NCBI GenBank assembly: GCA_035544515.1
Contig: DATKEG010000267.1
Coordinates: 1 to 11,695, forward strand
Source: DATKEG01 sp035544515
GTDB taxonomy: Bacteria; Acidobacteriota; Vicinamibacteria; Fen-336
Direction: 5' to 3'
Length of the DNA: 11,695 bases
Shown: in pieces, positions 1 to 9,599 of the stretch
Position numbering within the stretch: position 1 is the stretch's first letter
Layout of the letters: each line of letters begins with the position of its first letter
The notes under the pieces: generated by a model
Told to the model about the DNA's origin: nothing
Database searches by the model: none
The model's input: only the letters and a program-made list of their open reading frames with translations
Made by a program: the position numbers and the translations under genes

Positions 1-1585
1 CGGGCAGCAGGCCCGGGATCGCGGGCAGGGAGCTGAAGATGTACCGCCCGCCGAAGTGCAGCGGCAGCGCCTGCTCCCTGAAATCGATGTAGTTGTAGTC
101 GATGCCCGCCTTGAGCGCGTGGCGGCCGCCGAAGAAGCTCAACGTCTCCGTGATCTGCACGCGGTCGTTGAGCCGGGGCTGCGGCGTGAAGCGCTGGCGG
201 CCCACCAGGGCCACGCCCGTGACCTCGAGCGTGGGCCCGCCCTCGTCGTCGCGGTCGCAGGGCCCGCTGCAGGTGGGGTCGAGGGCGTTGACCTCCTGGT
301 CCTGCCGGGCGAACTGGATGCGCGCCTCGTTGACCCAGTTCCGGGAGAGGATGTCCGTCTGCGCCGCGCTCACGGCCCAGTCCTTGCGGAGTTGTACCGC
401 GCCGCGGCTCCTGGCCACCTGACCGCCCCAGGGCTCGATGTTCTCGTTCGTGGTGTCCGAGAAGTTCGCGCGGAGGACGAGGCTGTGGTTCGGGCTCCAC
501 TGGTGGTCCACCTTGGCCATGACCTCGGTGGTCTCGAAGTCGAAGGGGACGTTGCCGAGCTCGAGGGGAAACCCGGCCGCACCCAGCACGGCCGCGGCCG
601 AGGAGTCGATGTTCACGAAGTTGTTGGCCTGCGCGTCGGCCCGCTCGAAGGACAGGAAGAAGAAGGTCCGGTCCTTGCGCAGGGGCCCGCCCAGGGTGCC
701 GCCCCACTGGTGCTGGGCGAAGGGCGCCTTCTCGCGGCTGACCGCGCCGCCGAACACGTCGAACTTCTCGAAGTGGTCCTTGGCGTTGAGGCTCTCGTCC
801 CGGTAGAAGAAGAACGCGTTGCCGTGCAGGTCGTTGGTGCCGCTCTTGGTCACGATGTTGACCACCCCGCCCGCCGCCTTGCCGAACTCCGCGGAGTAGG
901 AGTTGGTCAGCACCTGGAACTCGCGGATCGCCTCCTGGCTGAAGGTGGCGCGCACCGCGCCCACCACGATGTCGTTGTTGTCGAGCCCGTCCACCATGAT
1001 GTTGTTGGACCGCGCGCGCTGCCCGCCGAAGGACAGGCCCGAGGTACCGGCGGCGCCGGTCTGCGGCGTACGGTCGGTGGTGACGCCGGGCGTGATCACG
1101 GAGAAGCTGATGAAGTTGCGGCCGTTGATGGGAAGGCTCTCGATCTGCTGCGAGCCGACGACGGTGGCCACGGCCGTGTTGCGCGGGTCGACGGCGGGGC
1201 CGACGTCCGTCACGGTCACGTCCTCCCCGCCGACGGACACGCTCAGCGAGAAGTCCACGTTCGCGAGCTGACCCAGCACCAGGACCAGGCCCTCGCGGGT
1301 GGTGGTGACGAAACCGTCCATGACCGCGCTCACGCGGTAGGTGCCCGGCGGCAGCGCGGGAACGAGGTAGCGCCCGCGCTCGTCGGCGACCGCCGTGCGC
1401 ACGAGGCCCGTCTCCACGTTCGCCACGGTCACGGTCGCTCCGGGCAGCACGCCGCCGGTGGCATCGCTCACCGTGCCCTGCAGGTCGGCGCCGGTCAGGC
1501 GGGCTTGGGCCAGGAGCGGGCCGGGCGGCAGCAGGAGCGCGGCGAGCAGCGCCGCCAGGCGGAGCCGCGGGGGACTTCCGATCAT
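1..1585 (-). CDS. TonB-dependent outer-membrane receptor, Oar-like, with N-terminal carboxypeptidase-regulatory-like domain (3' end cut by window edge)
   Basis: An uninterrupted frame runs from ATG (1585-1583) off the window start, giving 528 codons of a protein that in this family is usually around 1000 residues. Residues 1-28 are a signal peptide (basic start, Leu/Ala-rich core, cleavage near LLAQA). Residues about 34-115 form a carboxypeptidase-regulatory-like beta-sandwich (GTVSDATGGVLPGATVTV, then GRYLVPALPPGTYRV). Residues about 125-250 form the TonB plug, with IESLPINGRNF, SFGGQRARSNNIMVDGLDNND and SAEFGKAAGGVVNIVTKSGT. Barrel strands follow (HGNAFFFYRD, WGGTLGGPLRKDRTFFF). GGAGGT lies six bases before the ATG, which fixes the start. 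Members sit in the outer membrane and bind or import large substrates using TonB energy, or act in surface assembly; the substrate here cannot be read. An extracellular-loop-like stretch carries a close Cys pair (PTCSGPCDRDDEGG). It begins 49 bp after the soluble kinase gene, so co-transcription is possible. No TonB box is obvious in the visible part. Confidence 0.93.
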   Translation of the reverse strand, partial: MIGSPPRLRLAALLAALLLPPGPLLAQARLTGADLQGTVSDATGGVLPGATVTVANVETGLVRTAVADERGRYLVPALPPGTYRVSAVMDGFVTTTREGLVLVLGQLANVDFSLSVSVGGEDVTVTDVGPAVDPRNTAVATVVGSQQIESLPINGRNFISFSVITPGVTTDRTPQTGAAGTSGLSFGGQRARSNNIMVDGLDNNDIVVGAVRATFSQEAIREFQVLTNSYSAEFGKAAGGVVNIVTKSGTNDLHGNAFFFYRDESLNAKDHFEKFDVFGGAVSREKAPFAQHQWGGTLGGPLRKDRTFFFLSFERADAQANNFVNIDSSAAAVLGAAGFPLELGNVPFDFETTEVMAKVDHQWSPNHSLVLRANFSDTTNENIEPWGGQVARSRGAVQLRKDWAVSAAQTDILSRNWVNEARIQFARQDQEVNALDPTCSGPCDRDDEGGPTLEVTGVALVGRQRFTPQPRLNDRVQITETLSFFGGRHALKAGIDYNYIDFREQALPLHFGGRYIFSSLPAIPGLLP

Positions 1586-1599
1586 GGGTGGACCTCCAG

Positions 1600-1617
1600 G
1601 GACGGTCCTTCCCGTCC
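1600..1617 (-). repeat. Perfect inverted repeat (6-bp arms, 6-nt loop) between kinase and receptor genes
   Basis: On the minus strand GGACGG, GAAGGA, CCGTCC forms a short GC-rich stem just upstream of the receptor ribosome-binding site (1592-1597). No T-run follows, so a classical terminator is not supported. It could partly mask the ribosome-binding site, cause partial attenuation, or be chance in G+C-rich DNA. Confidence 0.35.
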
Positions 1618-1634
1618 GGTCGTGGTGAACGTGG

Positions 1635-3853
1635 TCACGGCCTGGGCCCCGGCTGACCGCGCGGGCCTCCGTCCGGAGGGGGCGGCCCGTCGCCCGCGGG
1701 GCGGGCCGGCAGGCTCACGGTGAACGTGGCCCCCTGCCCGGGCGCGCTCTTCACGGCGATCGTGCCGCCGTGGCTCTGCACGATGCCGAGGCTCACGGAC
1801 AGGCCGAGGCCCGTGCCGCTGACCTCGGGCTTGGTGGTGAAGAACGGGTCGAAGATCCGGTCCAGGTGCTCGGGGGCGATCCCGGGGCCGGTGTCGGTGA
1901 AGTCCACCTGGACCAGCCCGTCCGCGACGGCGGTACGGATGGTGAGGGTGCCCGTGTCGGACATGGCGTAGAGCGCGTTGTTGATGATGTTGAGGAAGAC
2001 CTGCTTCATGCGCGAAACGTCCACCTCCACCAGCGGCAGCTCGGTCGAATACTGCTCGCTGACCTCGACGTGCTTGAGGCCGCGCTGCCGCTTGACCATG
2101 GCCACCGTGCGCTCGAGCACGTTGTTGAGGTCGGCGGGCTCGGGCGAGAAATCGTGCTGGCGGCTGAAGTCGAGCAGGTCGCGCACGATGTCGCGGGCGC
2201 GGCCGGCCTCCTCCTGGATGAGCTTCAGCTCCTCGCGCATGGGATCGTCGGGCGACACCTTTTCGCCGAGGTAGGAGGCGAATCCCAGGACCGTGGTCAA
2301 GGGGTTGTTGATCTCGTGCGCGACGTTGGCGGCCAGCTCGCCGATGGCGGCCAGCTTGGCCGACTGCACGAGCTGCGCCTGGGTGTGCTTCAGCTCCTCC
2401 ATCTGCCGCTTGACGCCCTCGTGCAGGCGCGCGTTCTCCACGGCCAGCGCGGCCTGCCGGCAGATCCCTTCCACCACGCGCACCTCCTCCGCGGTGAACG
2501 CGTGGCGGTCGATCCACCACAGCACGAACAGCCCGCCGATGGGTTGGTCCTGGATCATCATCGGCGCGAACAGGATCGAGCGGTAGCGCAGGCGCTCCCA
2601 GGTGGCGCGCGTGGTCAACGGGTCGGCGGCGGCCTCGCTGGAGAAGCGCGCGCCGCGGGCGCTCCAGGCCTGCTTGAGGAAGGCGCTGTCCAGGACCGAC
2701 ACCGTCATCTCCCGCAGCGCCCCCGCGAGGTGTTTGGGCACGTGGTAGCCGGCCACCGCGCGCAGCGTGCGTCCCTCGGGGTCGGCCAGGCAGGCGCCCA
2801 CCGTGTCCGCGCCGAGGGCGCGCGCGGTCTCCCGCGCCACGCGGCGCATCGTTTCCGTGGTGTCGAGGGTGGAACCCACGGCCTGGCTCACGGCCAGCAG
2901 CGTCTCCGTGGACCCCAGGCGCAGGCGGGTCTCCTCGTAGAGCCGGGCGTTCTCGACGGCGATGGCGACCTGGTTGGCCACGATCTTGAGGAGCTGCTCC
3001 TCGTCCGCCTTCGCGCCGGGCGGCAGGGCATGGCGCGCCGTCAGCTCGCCGAGCGGCCGTCCGCGCACGAGCAGCGGGAATCGCCACTCGACCTCGCTCC
3101 ACTCGTCCGCGCTCTCGCGGCCGGAGCCCGCGAGCACGCTGCGGGGATGCCGTATGCCCTCGCCGGCCGCCTCCACCCGCACGCCCGAAGGATCGGAGAG
3201 CTCGACCACGAGGTTCCGGCTGCCCAGCGCGTGGGCCAGGCCCGGCAGCAGCCTCTCCAGCAGCGCGGTCACGCCCAGCTCGGCGGTCACGCCCTGCATG
3301 GCGCGGTGCAGGTCCTCGAGCTGTCGGGCACGGCGCACGAAGTGCTCGTTGACGCGCTTGAGCTCCTCCACCTGGCCCAGCAGCCGGTACACGAGCCGCT
3401 GGTTCAGCTCGCGGAGGTAGAGGCCCTCCTCGCGCTCCTCCACGCGCTCGCGCTTGCCGCGCAGGAATTCGCCCACCTGGCTGGGAAACGCGTCCACGTC
3501 GATGGGCTTCTGGATGTACCCGTCGCAGCCCGCGACGAGCGTGCGCTGCCGGTCCCCTTCCATGGCGTAGGCGGTCACCGCGATCACGGGCGTGGTCGCC
3601 AGGTCGGGGAACGACTTGAGGATGGCCACCGCCTCGTACCCGTCCACCCCGGGCAGGTTGACGTCGAGGAGGATCAGGTTGGGCTGCTCGCGGATGGCGG
3701 CCTCGATCCCGCTCAGGCCGTCGTCGGCCGTGAGCACGGTGTAGCCCTCCGCCTCCAGCACGGCGCGGGCGAGCATGCGGTTCTCGGGGTTGTCCTCGAT
3801 GTAGAGGATCTTGATGGCGCGGCGGTCGCGCGCGACCGTCTGCTCGCCCAGGC

Positions 3854-3857
<4 letters not shown>
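1635..3857 (-). CDS. Soluble hybrid sensor histidine kinase, REC-GAF-GAF-HisKA-HATPase
   Basis: 740 residues with no membrane segment, so probably cytoplasmic. An N-terminal receiver (about 15-133) has the acidic pair E21/D22, phospho-acceptor D65, T95 and K117. A coiled linker (about 136-190) leads to two GAF-type sensor modules (about 190-305 and 320-478), each ending in the helix NQVAIAVENARLYEE or RQAALAVENARLHEG. The kinase core has its H-box around H514 (NVAHEINNPL), an N-box at NIINNALYAM (623-632), a G1 box DTGPGI (655-660), FDPFFTTK, and a G2 box GTGLGL (681-686). All catalytic motifs are intact. The HEINNPL style is NtrB/HPK4-like. The tail is Pro/Gly-rich. The start is TTG at 3857-3855, overlapping the TGA of the upstream kinase by 4 bp, with GAGAGG eight bases upstream, so translation is coupled. 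The receiver may accept phosphate from the upstream membrane kinase (inference). The signal sensed by the GAF modules is unknown. Confidence 0.93.
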
Positions 3858-6023
<2,166 letters not shown>

Positions 6024-6037
<14 letters not shown>

Positions 6038-6794
6038 TCAGTTCCCCCTGACCGTCCCGGGGGAGCAGGTACCGATCCTGGCGTCGCCGTTCCTCGACCT
6101 CCTCGCGCAGCACGCCGAAGACGAGGATGTCCCAGTAGCGGCCGTCGCGCCAGGACGCTTGGCGGAGGGTGCCCTCATGCGTGAATCCGTTCCGCTTCAA
6201 CGTGTTGATGCTGAGCGGGTTGTACTGGTAGGCCTTCGCCTCGAACCGCCGCAGCCCCAACACGTCGACGCCATAGTACGCCATGAGTCGGCTCGCTTGC
6301 ACGCCGAAGCCCCGCCAGCTCGCACGGCGATCGCCGATGATGGTCTCGATGCCCGCGTACCCCTCGGACTGGTGGATGTTGAAGAGGCGGACGAACCCGA
6401 CCGGCTCGGCCGAGCCGTCGTTGGCCATGATGATGAAGACGATCTGGGTCGTGTCCACGAGCACGGCGTCGTAGAACGAGGCATCCCGCTCGTACACGTC
6501 CCTGTACACCTGCAGCAGCTCGCTCCCGACCATCCGGCAGAGGTGCGGATCGTCGGCCCAGCGCGAGAGGTGATCGAGGTCGGCGGGCGTGAACGTGCGC
6601 AGGTGGATGCAGCGGTTGCGGGCGATGATCACCCCTGGCGCGACGCCCCCATCGCCCGGGCCGTCACCCGACTCGGGACTCACCGCGATCCCGGCCGCCA
6701 CGAGCACCGGCGCCGTCCGGTCCTCGATCGAGGAAGCGACCTGTGGGCGCATCGGGACCCAAGGGCCGCCGGTACCGCTCGACGCCAGCCCCAT
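6024..6794 (-). CDS. GNAT-family N-acetyltransferase (RimJ/RimL-like) with disordered N-terminal extension
   Basis: 256 residues from ATG 6794-6792. I chose this start because GGGGAGG lies eight bases upstream. An in-frame ATG at 6854 would add 20 residues but has no good ribosome-binding site. Residues 1 to about 55 are Gly/Pro/Ser-rich and probably disordered. The GNAT fold follows: IHLRTFTPADLDHLSRWADDP (63-83), PVGFVRLFNIH (131-141), then IETIIGDRRASWRGFGVQAS (149-168) with the RGFGVQA acetyl-CoA loop. It closes with FEAKAYQYNPLSINTLKRNGF and the terminal EGTLRQASWRDGRYWDILVFGVL, typical of Acetyltransf_3 proteins. Such enzymes move an acetyl group from acetyl-CoA to an amine (ribosomal-protein N-terminus, small molecule or polyamine). 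The acceptor cannot be read here. The 3' end overlaps the membrane kinase gene by 14 bp, so it heads that signalling block. The C-terminal 25 residues are highly charged and lie beyond the fold. Confidence 0.9.
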
Positions 6795-6969
6795 CACGCT
6801 TCCTCCCCGGTCGTTCCCCCGAGACCAGCACGCGGCGCCCCAAGTTGGCGACATTGTAGCCCGCCGGCGCCATCTCGGCCCCTGGCCGCGGTCGTCCGTG
6901 CCGTCGGTGCCACCCCCGGCTCTCCTCCCGACCCGTGGCGCGTCAATCGCGTCCCATTTCGATGGGCCG
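6795..6969. other. 175-bp gap between the secreted-protein block and the acetyltransferase-kinase block
   Basis: No gene is seen. On the minus strand TACAAT (6858-6853) resembles a -10 box about 60 bp before the acetyltransferase start, but I find no matching -35 element, so a promoter here is only a weak possibility. The ribosome-binding site GGGGAGG lies next to the start. The gap also holds the small hairpin listed separately. Confidence 0.4.
6953..6966 (-). repeat. Small stem-loop three bases after the stop of the second secreted-protein gene
   Basis: CCCAT, CGAA, ATGGG is a perfect 5-bp stem with a 4-nt loop just past the TAG at 6972-6970. No U-tract follows (ACGCGATTGA comes next), so it is not a classical intrinsic terminator. 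It might stabilise a transcript end or be chance. Confidence 0.3.
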
Positions 6970-7623
6970 CTACTCCACGACGAACTCGAGCACGAACTTG
7001 ACCAGGGGAATGCCGTCCTTGTACTCCTGGGCGCCCAGCTCGGTCACCGACCAGTCCCTGTCCAGATAGCACGCCTTGGCGCCGTCGTGAGGACACGCGA
7101 TCGGGACGTAGGCCAGGCCGGCGACGGGCCCGGAGAGTCGGGTGGACGGGTCGCCGAGCGTGCGCCAGGTGGCCGAGACGAAAGCCCAGGGCAGCGGGTT
7201 CGAGGGGTCCAGCATCGCAGACATGTCCAGGGTGCCGCTGGCCTTGCCCGGGGTGCTGCCGTTGGCCGTCCCGTCCAGGGTGAAGCCAGCCGAAAACGGT
7301 CCGGAACCCGTGAACATGTTGATCCGCGACTGCGCATGGGCCTCCATGGCCGCGTTGGCCCAGCCAACCAGCGCGCCGGCCGCCGACTCATTGCAGGAGC
7401 CGCTCAACGTGGCCTGCGCCAGGCGCGTGATGCTCCCGCCCGGCCCGGGAATGAACACTCCCGCCATCCCATCCGTGCTCGGGCGTGGGGGGGCCGCTTC
7501 CATGACCTCGTACAGGGTGGCCGTGGCCGATCCCTCGGCCGAGACGACCGTGGGGGCGACGACGGACAGCAGTGCAGTCAGGAACAGCGACCCCGTTTTT
7601 CCGAGTCTGGCCCTCATCCACAT
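6970..7623 (-). CDS. Secreted or periplasmic protein of unknown function, paralogue of the adjacent upstream gene
   Basis: 217 residues that I do not recognise as a known family. Residues 1-29 are a clear signal peptide (RARLGK basic start, hydrophobic core, cleavage near VVSA|EG). There is no lipobox Cys and no later membrane segment, so export to the periplasm or outside is expected. Three Cys remain (77, 177, 185), the last two in ACPHDGAKACYLD. It shares an ordered set of motifs over its length with the protein encoded at 7679-8368: ATLYEVMEA near the mature N-terminus, ITRLAQATL, SRINMFTGSGPF, GTLDMSAML, AGLAYVPI, CYLD, and the C-terminal GIPLVKFVLEFVVE. The mature part is rich in Gly, Ser, Thr and Ala and in alternating hydrophobic residues, which suggests a beta-rich fold (inference). 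ATG 7623-7621 follows GGAGGAG at eight bases. It lies 55 bp after the upstream paralogue, in the same transcription block. Confidence 0.82.
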   Translation of the reverse strand: MWMRARLGKTGSLFLTALLSVVAPTVVSAEGSATATLYEVMEAAPPRPSTDGMAGVFIPGPGGSITRLAQATLSGSCNESAAGALVGWANAAMEAHAQSRINMFTGSGPFSAGFTLDGTANGSTPGKASGTLDMSAMLDPSNPLPWAFVSATWRTLGDPSTRLSGPVAGLAYVPIACPHDGAKACYLDRDWSVTELGAQEYKDGIPLVKFVLEFVVE

Positions 7624-7678
7624 GGCGTCATCTCCTCCTCCCCTCCGGCGTCCGGCCGGCGGAGCATCCTGGGTCTGC

Positions 7679-8368
7679 CTACTCGAAGAACGTCACCACG
7701 GCCTTGGTCAGCGGAATGCCCAGGGCAAACTCGAAGCTCTCCAGCGGGCACGCGGGCACCGTCTGTCCGCCTGCCGTGACGAACTCGGGCGCCGCGCAGG
7801 GATCGGCCTCACCCCCGAGGTCCAGGTAGAAGTAACGCTCGTCGCCATCCGCCAGGAACGGGATCAGGAACAGGCCCGCGAACGTTCCCCTGTTGCCGCG
7901 CGGCCTGACGCTCGACCACTCGCCGCTCAGCCCCGCGTAACCCTGCAGGGCCGTGGTCAGGTCGAGGTCTCCCTTCAACTTCAGGTCGGCGTCGACCACC
8001 AGCGTGTCGAGCGACTCGCGCGTGGGATCGATGTCGGTCAGGAGCGTCATCGTTCCGCGGATCGGACCCTTCCCGGTGGCCAGGTTCACGTCGGACGTGG
8101 CGTCCGCCTGGATGAAGCTGCCCTTCCTGAAGAGCGGGTGGGTGTCCACGGGGTTGACCTCGCGACCGAGCAGCGAGGCGTCCGCCACGCGCCGGGCGAC
8201 CTCCGCGGTATCCGGGCGCCGCCGGTCGCGAGGGCGCTCGCCACGCTTGACGAATCGCAGGGCCTCGTTGACCTCGTACAGGACGGCCGAGGCCACCGGC
8301 TCCTGCGCGACCGCCTCGGGCGGCGCCAGCCAGGCGACCGCCATCAGCACGGACAAGAGCCTCCTCAC
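7679..8368 (-). CDS. Secreted or periplasmic protein of unknown function, first of a tandem paralogous pair
   Basis: 229 residues; family not recognised. The start is GTG 8368-8366, overlapping the methyltransferase TGA by 4 bp (GTGA) with GGAGAGGGGG just upstream. The open frame runs further upstream, but only inside the methyltransferase gene and without a signal peptide. With the GTG start, residues 1-21 form a signal peptide (MRRLLSV..., cleavage near AVA|QE), which supports the choice. The mature protein shows AVLYEVNEALRF (29-40), a charged Arg-rich stretch (41-61), SDVNLATGKGPI (92-103), a predicted beta-rich region with DLDLTTALQGYAGLSGEW (134-151), AGLFLIPF, YFYLDLG, two Cys (191, 207; possible disulfide), and a C-terminal GIPLTKAVVTFFE. 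These match in order with the downstream gene's product, so the two are diverged duplicates. Translational coupling to the methyltransferase suggests linked function, but nothing identifies a substrate. Confidence 0.85.
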   Translation of the reverse strand: MRRLLSVLMAVAWLAPPEAVAQEPVASAVLYEVNEALRFVKRGERPRDRRRPDTAEVARRVADASLLGREVNPVDTHPLFRKGSFIQADATSDVNLATGKGPIRGTMTLLTDIDPTRESLDTLVVDADLKLKGDLDLTTALQGYAGLSGEWSSVRPRGNRGTFAGLFLIPFLADGDERYFYLDLGGEADPCAAPEFVTAGGQTVPACPLESFEFALGIPLTKAVVTFFE

Positions 8369-9186
8369 ATTTCCCCCTCTCCGGCCACCGGCGTCTCCGC
8401 CGGGCCGCCCTCTTTTTCGACCCAGGACAACAGGCTCACCCCGCTGAAGAACGTACGGCGCAGCTCCCGGACCCGGAAACCGGCCTGCTCGAGCCGTGTC
8501 CGGAACTCCGCTTCGTCCCAGTAATGCGGTCCCGTGCGCCTGCGCATGGACTCGAAGATCGCGTTGGGCAGCACCCACAGCAGGCTGCTCATCGCGGCCT
8601 TGAGTCCCTGGCGCCCGCGCACCTCCCGGAACGCTTCCACGAGGTGTACGCGGCGGGTGAGGTTGACGAACACCGCCTGCCCTCCGGGCTTGAGCACCCG
8701 GAAGGCTTCGGCCAGCAGGCGCTGGGCGTCGGCCTGTACGTAGAGGGAGTGGATGTTCACGACGCGATCGAACGATTCGTCACGGAAGACGTCGCCACGC
8801 GCCAGGTCGGCGTGGCGGAAGGACAGGTTGGAGAGATGCCGCGCGCGGCGCTTCTCGCGCGCCAGCTCCACCAGCGCGTCGTACGCGTCGATGCCCACGG
8901 TGTCGAAACCGGACTCGGCCAGGACCGTCGTGAACGAGCCCGGACCGCAGGACACGTCGAGCACGCGCAGGTCGCGGCGGTTCGCGTCCGCCGGGACCGA
9001 GGACTCCAGCAGTTGCACGACTTCGGCATGGAGGTCACGGTAGGGCGCGAAACGGGCGACGATGTAGTCGTACACCACGCCGTAACCGACCGAGACCATG
9101 CGGTCCAGGGCCCAGGAGACGCCGCGCACCAGGGAGTTCACCGGATCCCCCGCGCCCGCCGCCTCGTGACGCCTCGCTTGCTCCAC
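8365..9186 (-). CDS. Class I SAM-dependent methyltransferase (UbiE/Methyltransf_11-like)
   Basis: 273 residues. Motif I VLDVSCGPGSF (75-85) is the SAM-binding glycine loop. GIDAYD (98-103) supplies the acidic residue at the end of strand 2 expected to bind the ribose. HADLARGD (125-132) and FDRVVNIHSLYV (139-150) follow as motifs II/III, then EAFRVLKPGGQAVFVNL (160-176). The N-terminal 20-60 region is amphipathic and aromatic (VSVGYGVVYDYIVARFAPY). The post-core part (190-250) is a substrate cap with HYWDEAEFRTRLEQAGF. The overall pattern resembles UbiE-like methyltransferases acting on lipids, quinones or other small molecules; the acceptor is unknown. GTG (9186-9184) is the first usable start, with AGAGGA close by. 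It begins 11 bp after the solitary receiver gene and its TGA overlaps the next gene's GTG by 4 bp, so it sits inside the block that also encodes the secreted pair. Confidence 0.9.
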   Translation of the reverse strand: MEQARRHEAAGAGDPVNSLVRGVSWALDRMVSVGYGVVYDYIVARFAPYRDLHAEVVQLLESSVPADANRRDLRVLDVSCGPGSFTTVLAESGFDTVGIDAYDALVELAREKRRARHLSNLSFRHADLARGDVFRDESFDRVVNIHSLYVQADAQRLLAEAFRVLKPGGQAVFVNLTRRVHLVEAFREVRGRQGLKAAMSSLLWVLPNAIFESMRRRTGPHYWDEAEFRTRLEQAGFRVRELRRTFFSGVSLLSWVEKEGGPAETPVAGEGEM

Positions 9187-9197
9187 ACGATCCTCTT

Positions 9198-9575
9198 TCA
9201 GGCCCCGCCCAGCGCCTTCTCCACCCCCGCCTTCAGCTCGGTCGAGCTGAAGGGCTTCAGGAGGATGGAGCCGAAGCCGGCCCGGGTGGCCTGCTCGATG
9301 ATCTCGGGCGTGCCGTGGCCGGTCACCAGCATGCAGCGCAGGTCGGGCTGCAGGCCGCGCGCGGCCTCGAACACCTGGAGCCCGTTCATGCCGGGCATCT
9401 TGTAATCGACCAGCATGAGGTCGAACCTCTCCTGCCGCAGAGCCTCAAGCGCGGCCTCGCCCCGGTTGACGCCGCGGACGGCGTAACCGAGCGACTGCAG
9501 GACGTTCACGCACAGGATGATCACCGGCCCGGCGTCGTCCACGATGAGCACCTTCCGCCGCGGCTGCTCCGCCAT
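9198..9575 (-). CDS. Stand-alone response regulator receiver (CheY-like single domain)
   Basis: 125 residues, essentially one receiver domain of normal length with no output domain. The acidic pair D13/D14 (VLIVDDAGPV), phospho-acceptor D57 (MLVDYKMPGMNG), T85 (MLVTGHGTPE) and K107 (LLKPF) are all present, so it should accept and lose phosphate normally. Lacking an effector, it probably acts by binding a partner or as a phosphate shuttle or sink. Partners could be the kinases at 1635-6037 or the HD-GYP protein upstream (inference). ATG 9575-9573 is preceded at 11 bases by GGAGG. A tiny five-codon frame covers that ribosome-binding site (see findings). It lies 21 bp after the HD-GYP gene and 11 bp before the methyltransferase gene. 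Confidence 0.93.
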   Translation of the reverse strand: MAEQPRRKVLIVDDAGPVIILCVNVLQSLGYAVRGVNRGEAALEALRQERFDLMLVDYKMPGMNGLQVFEAARGLQPDLRCMLVTGHGTPEIIEQATRAGFGSILLKPFSSTELKAGVEKALGGA

Positions 9576-9599
9576 GGGTCACCATTCCTCCATGGGTCA
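9572..9599 (-). repeat. 10-bp direct repeat spanning the HD-GYP stop and the receiver start
   Basis: TGACCCATGG occurs at 9599-9590 and again at 9581-9572, an 18-bp period. The first copy contains the stop of the HD-GYP gene, the second the start codon of the receiver gene. The first copy also supplies an ATG that opens a minimal frame, ATGGAGGAATGGTGA (9593-9579), which overlaps the ribosome-binding site of the receiver gene. Confidence 0.6.

Noticed and set aside
6795..6854. Alternative acetyltransferase start at ATG 6854
   Set aside because: No ribosome-binding site is present, while GGGGAGG is well placed before the ATG at 6794. The extra residues show no conserved feature.
6897..6912. 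Sigma-54-like TGGCACC on the minus strand in the 175-bp gap
   Set aside because: The -24 half matches, but there is no GC at the required distance (AC is found instead), so the -12 element is missing.
8369..8578. Upstream extension of the first secreted-protein gene to an ATG at 8578
   Set aside because: The extension lies wholly inside the methyltransferase gene, would bury the signal peptide and has no sequence of its own. The GTG at 8368 has a ribosome-binding site and the classic 4-bp overlap.
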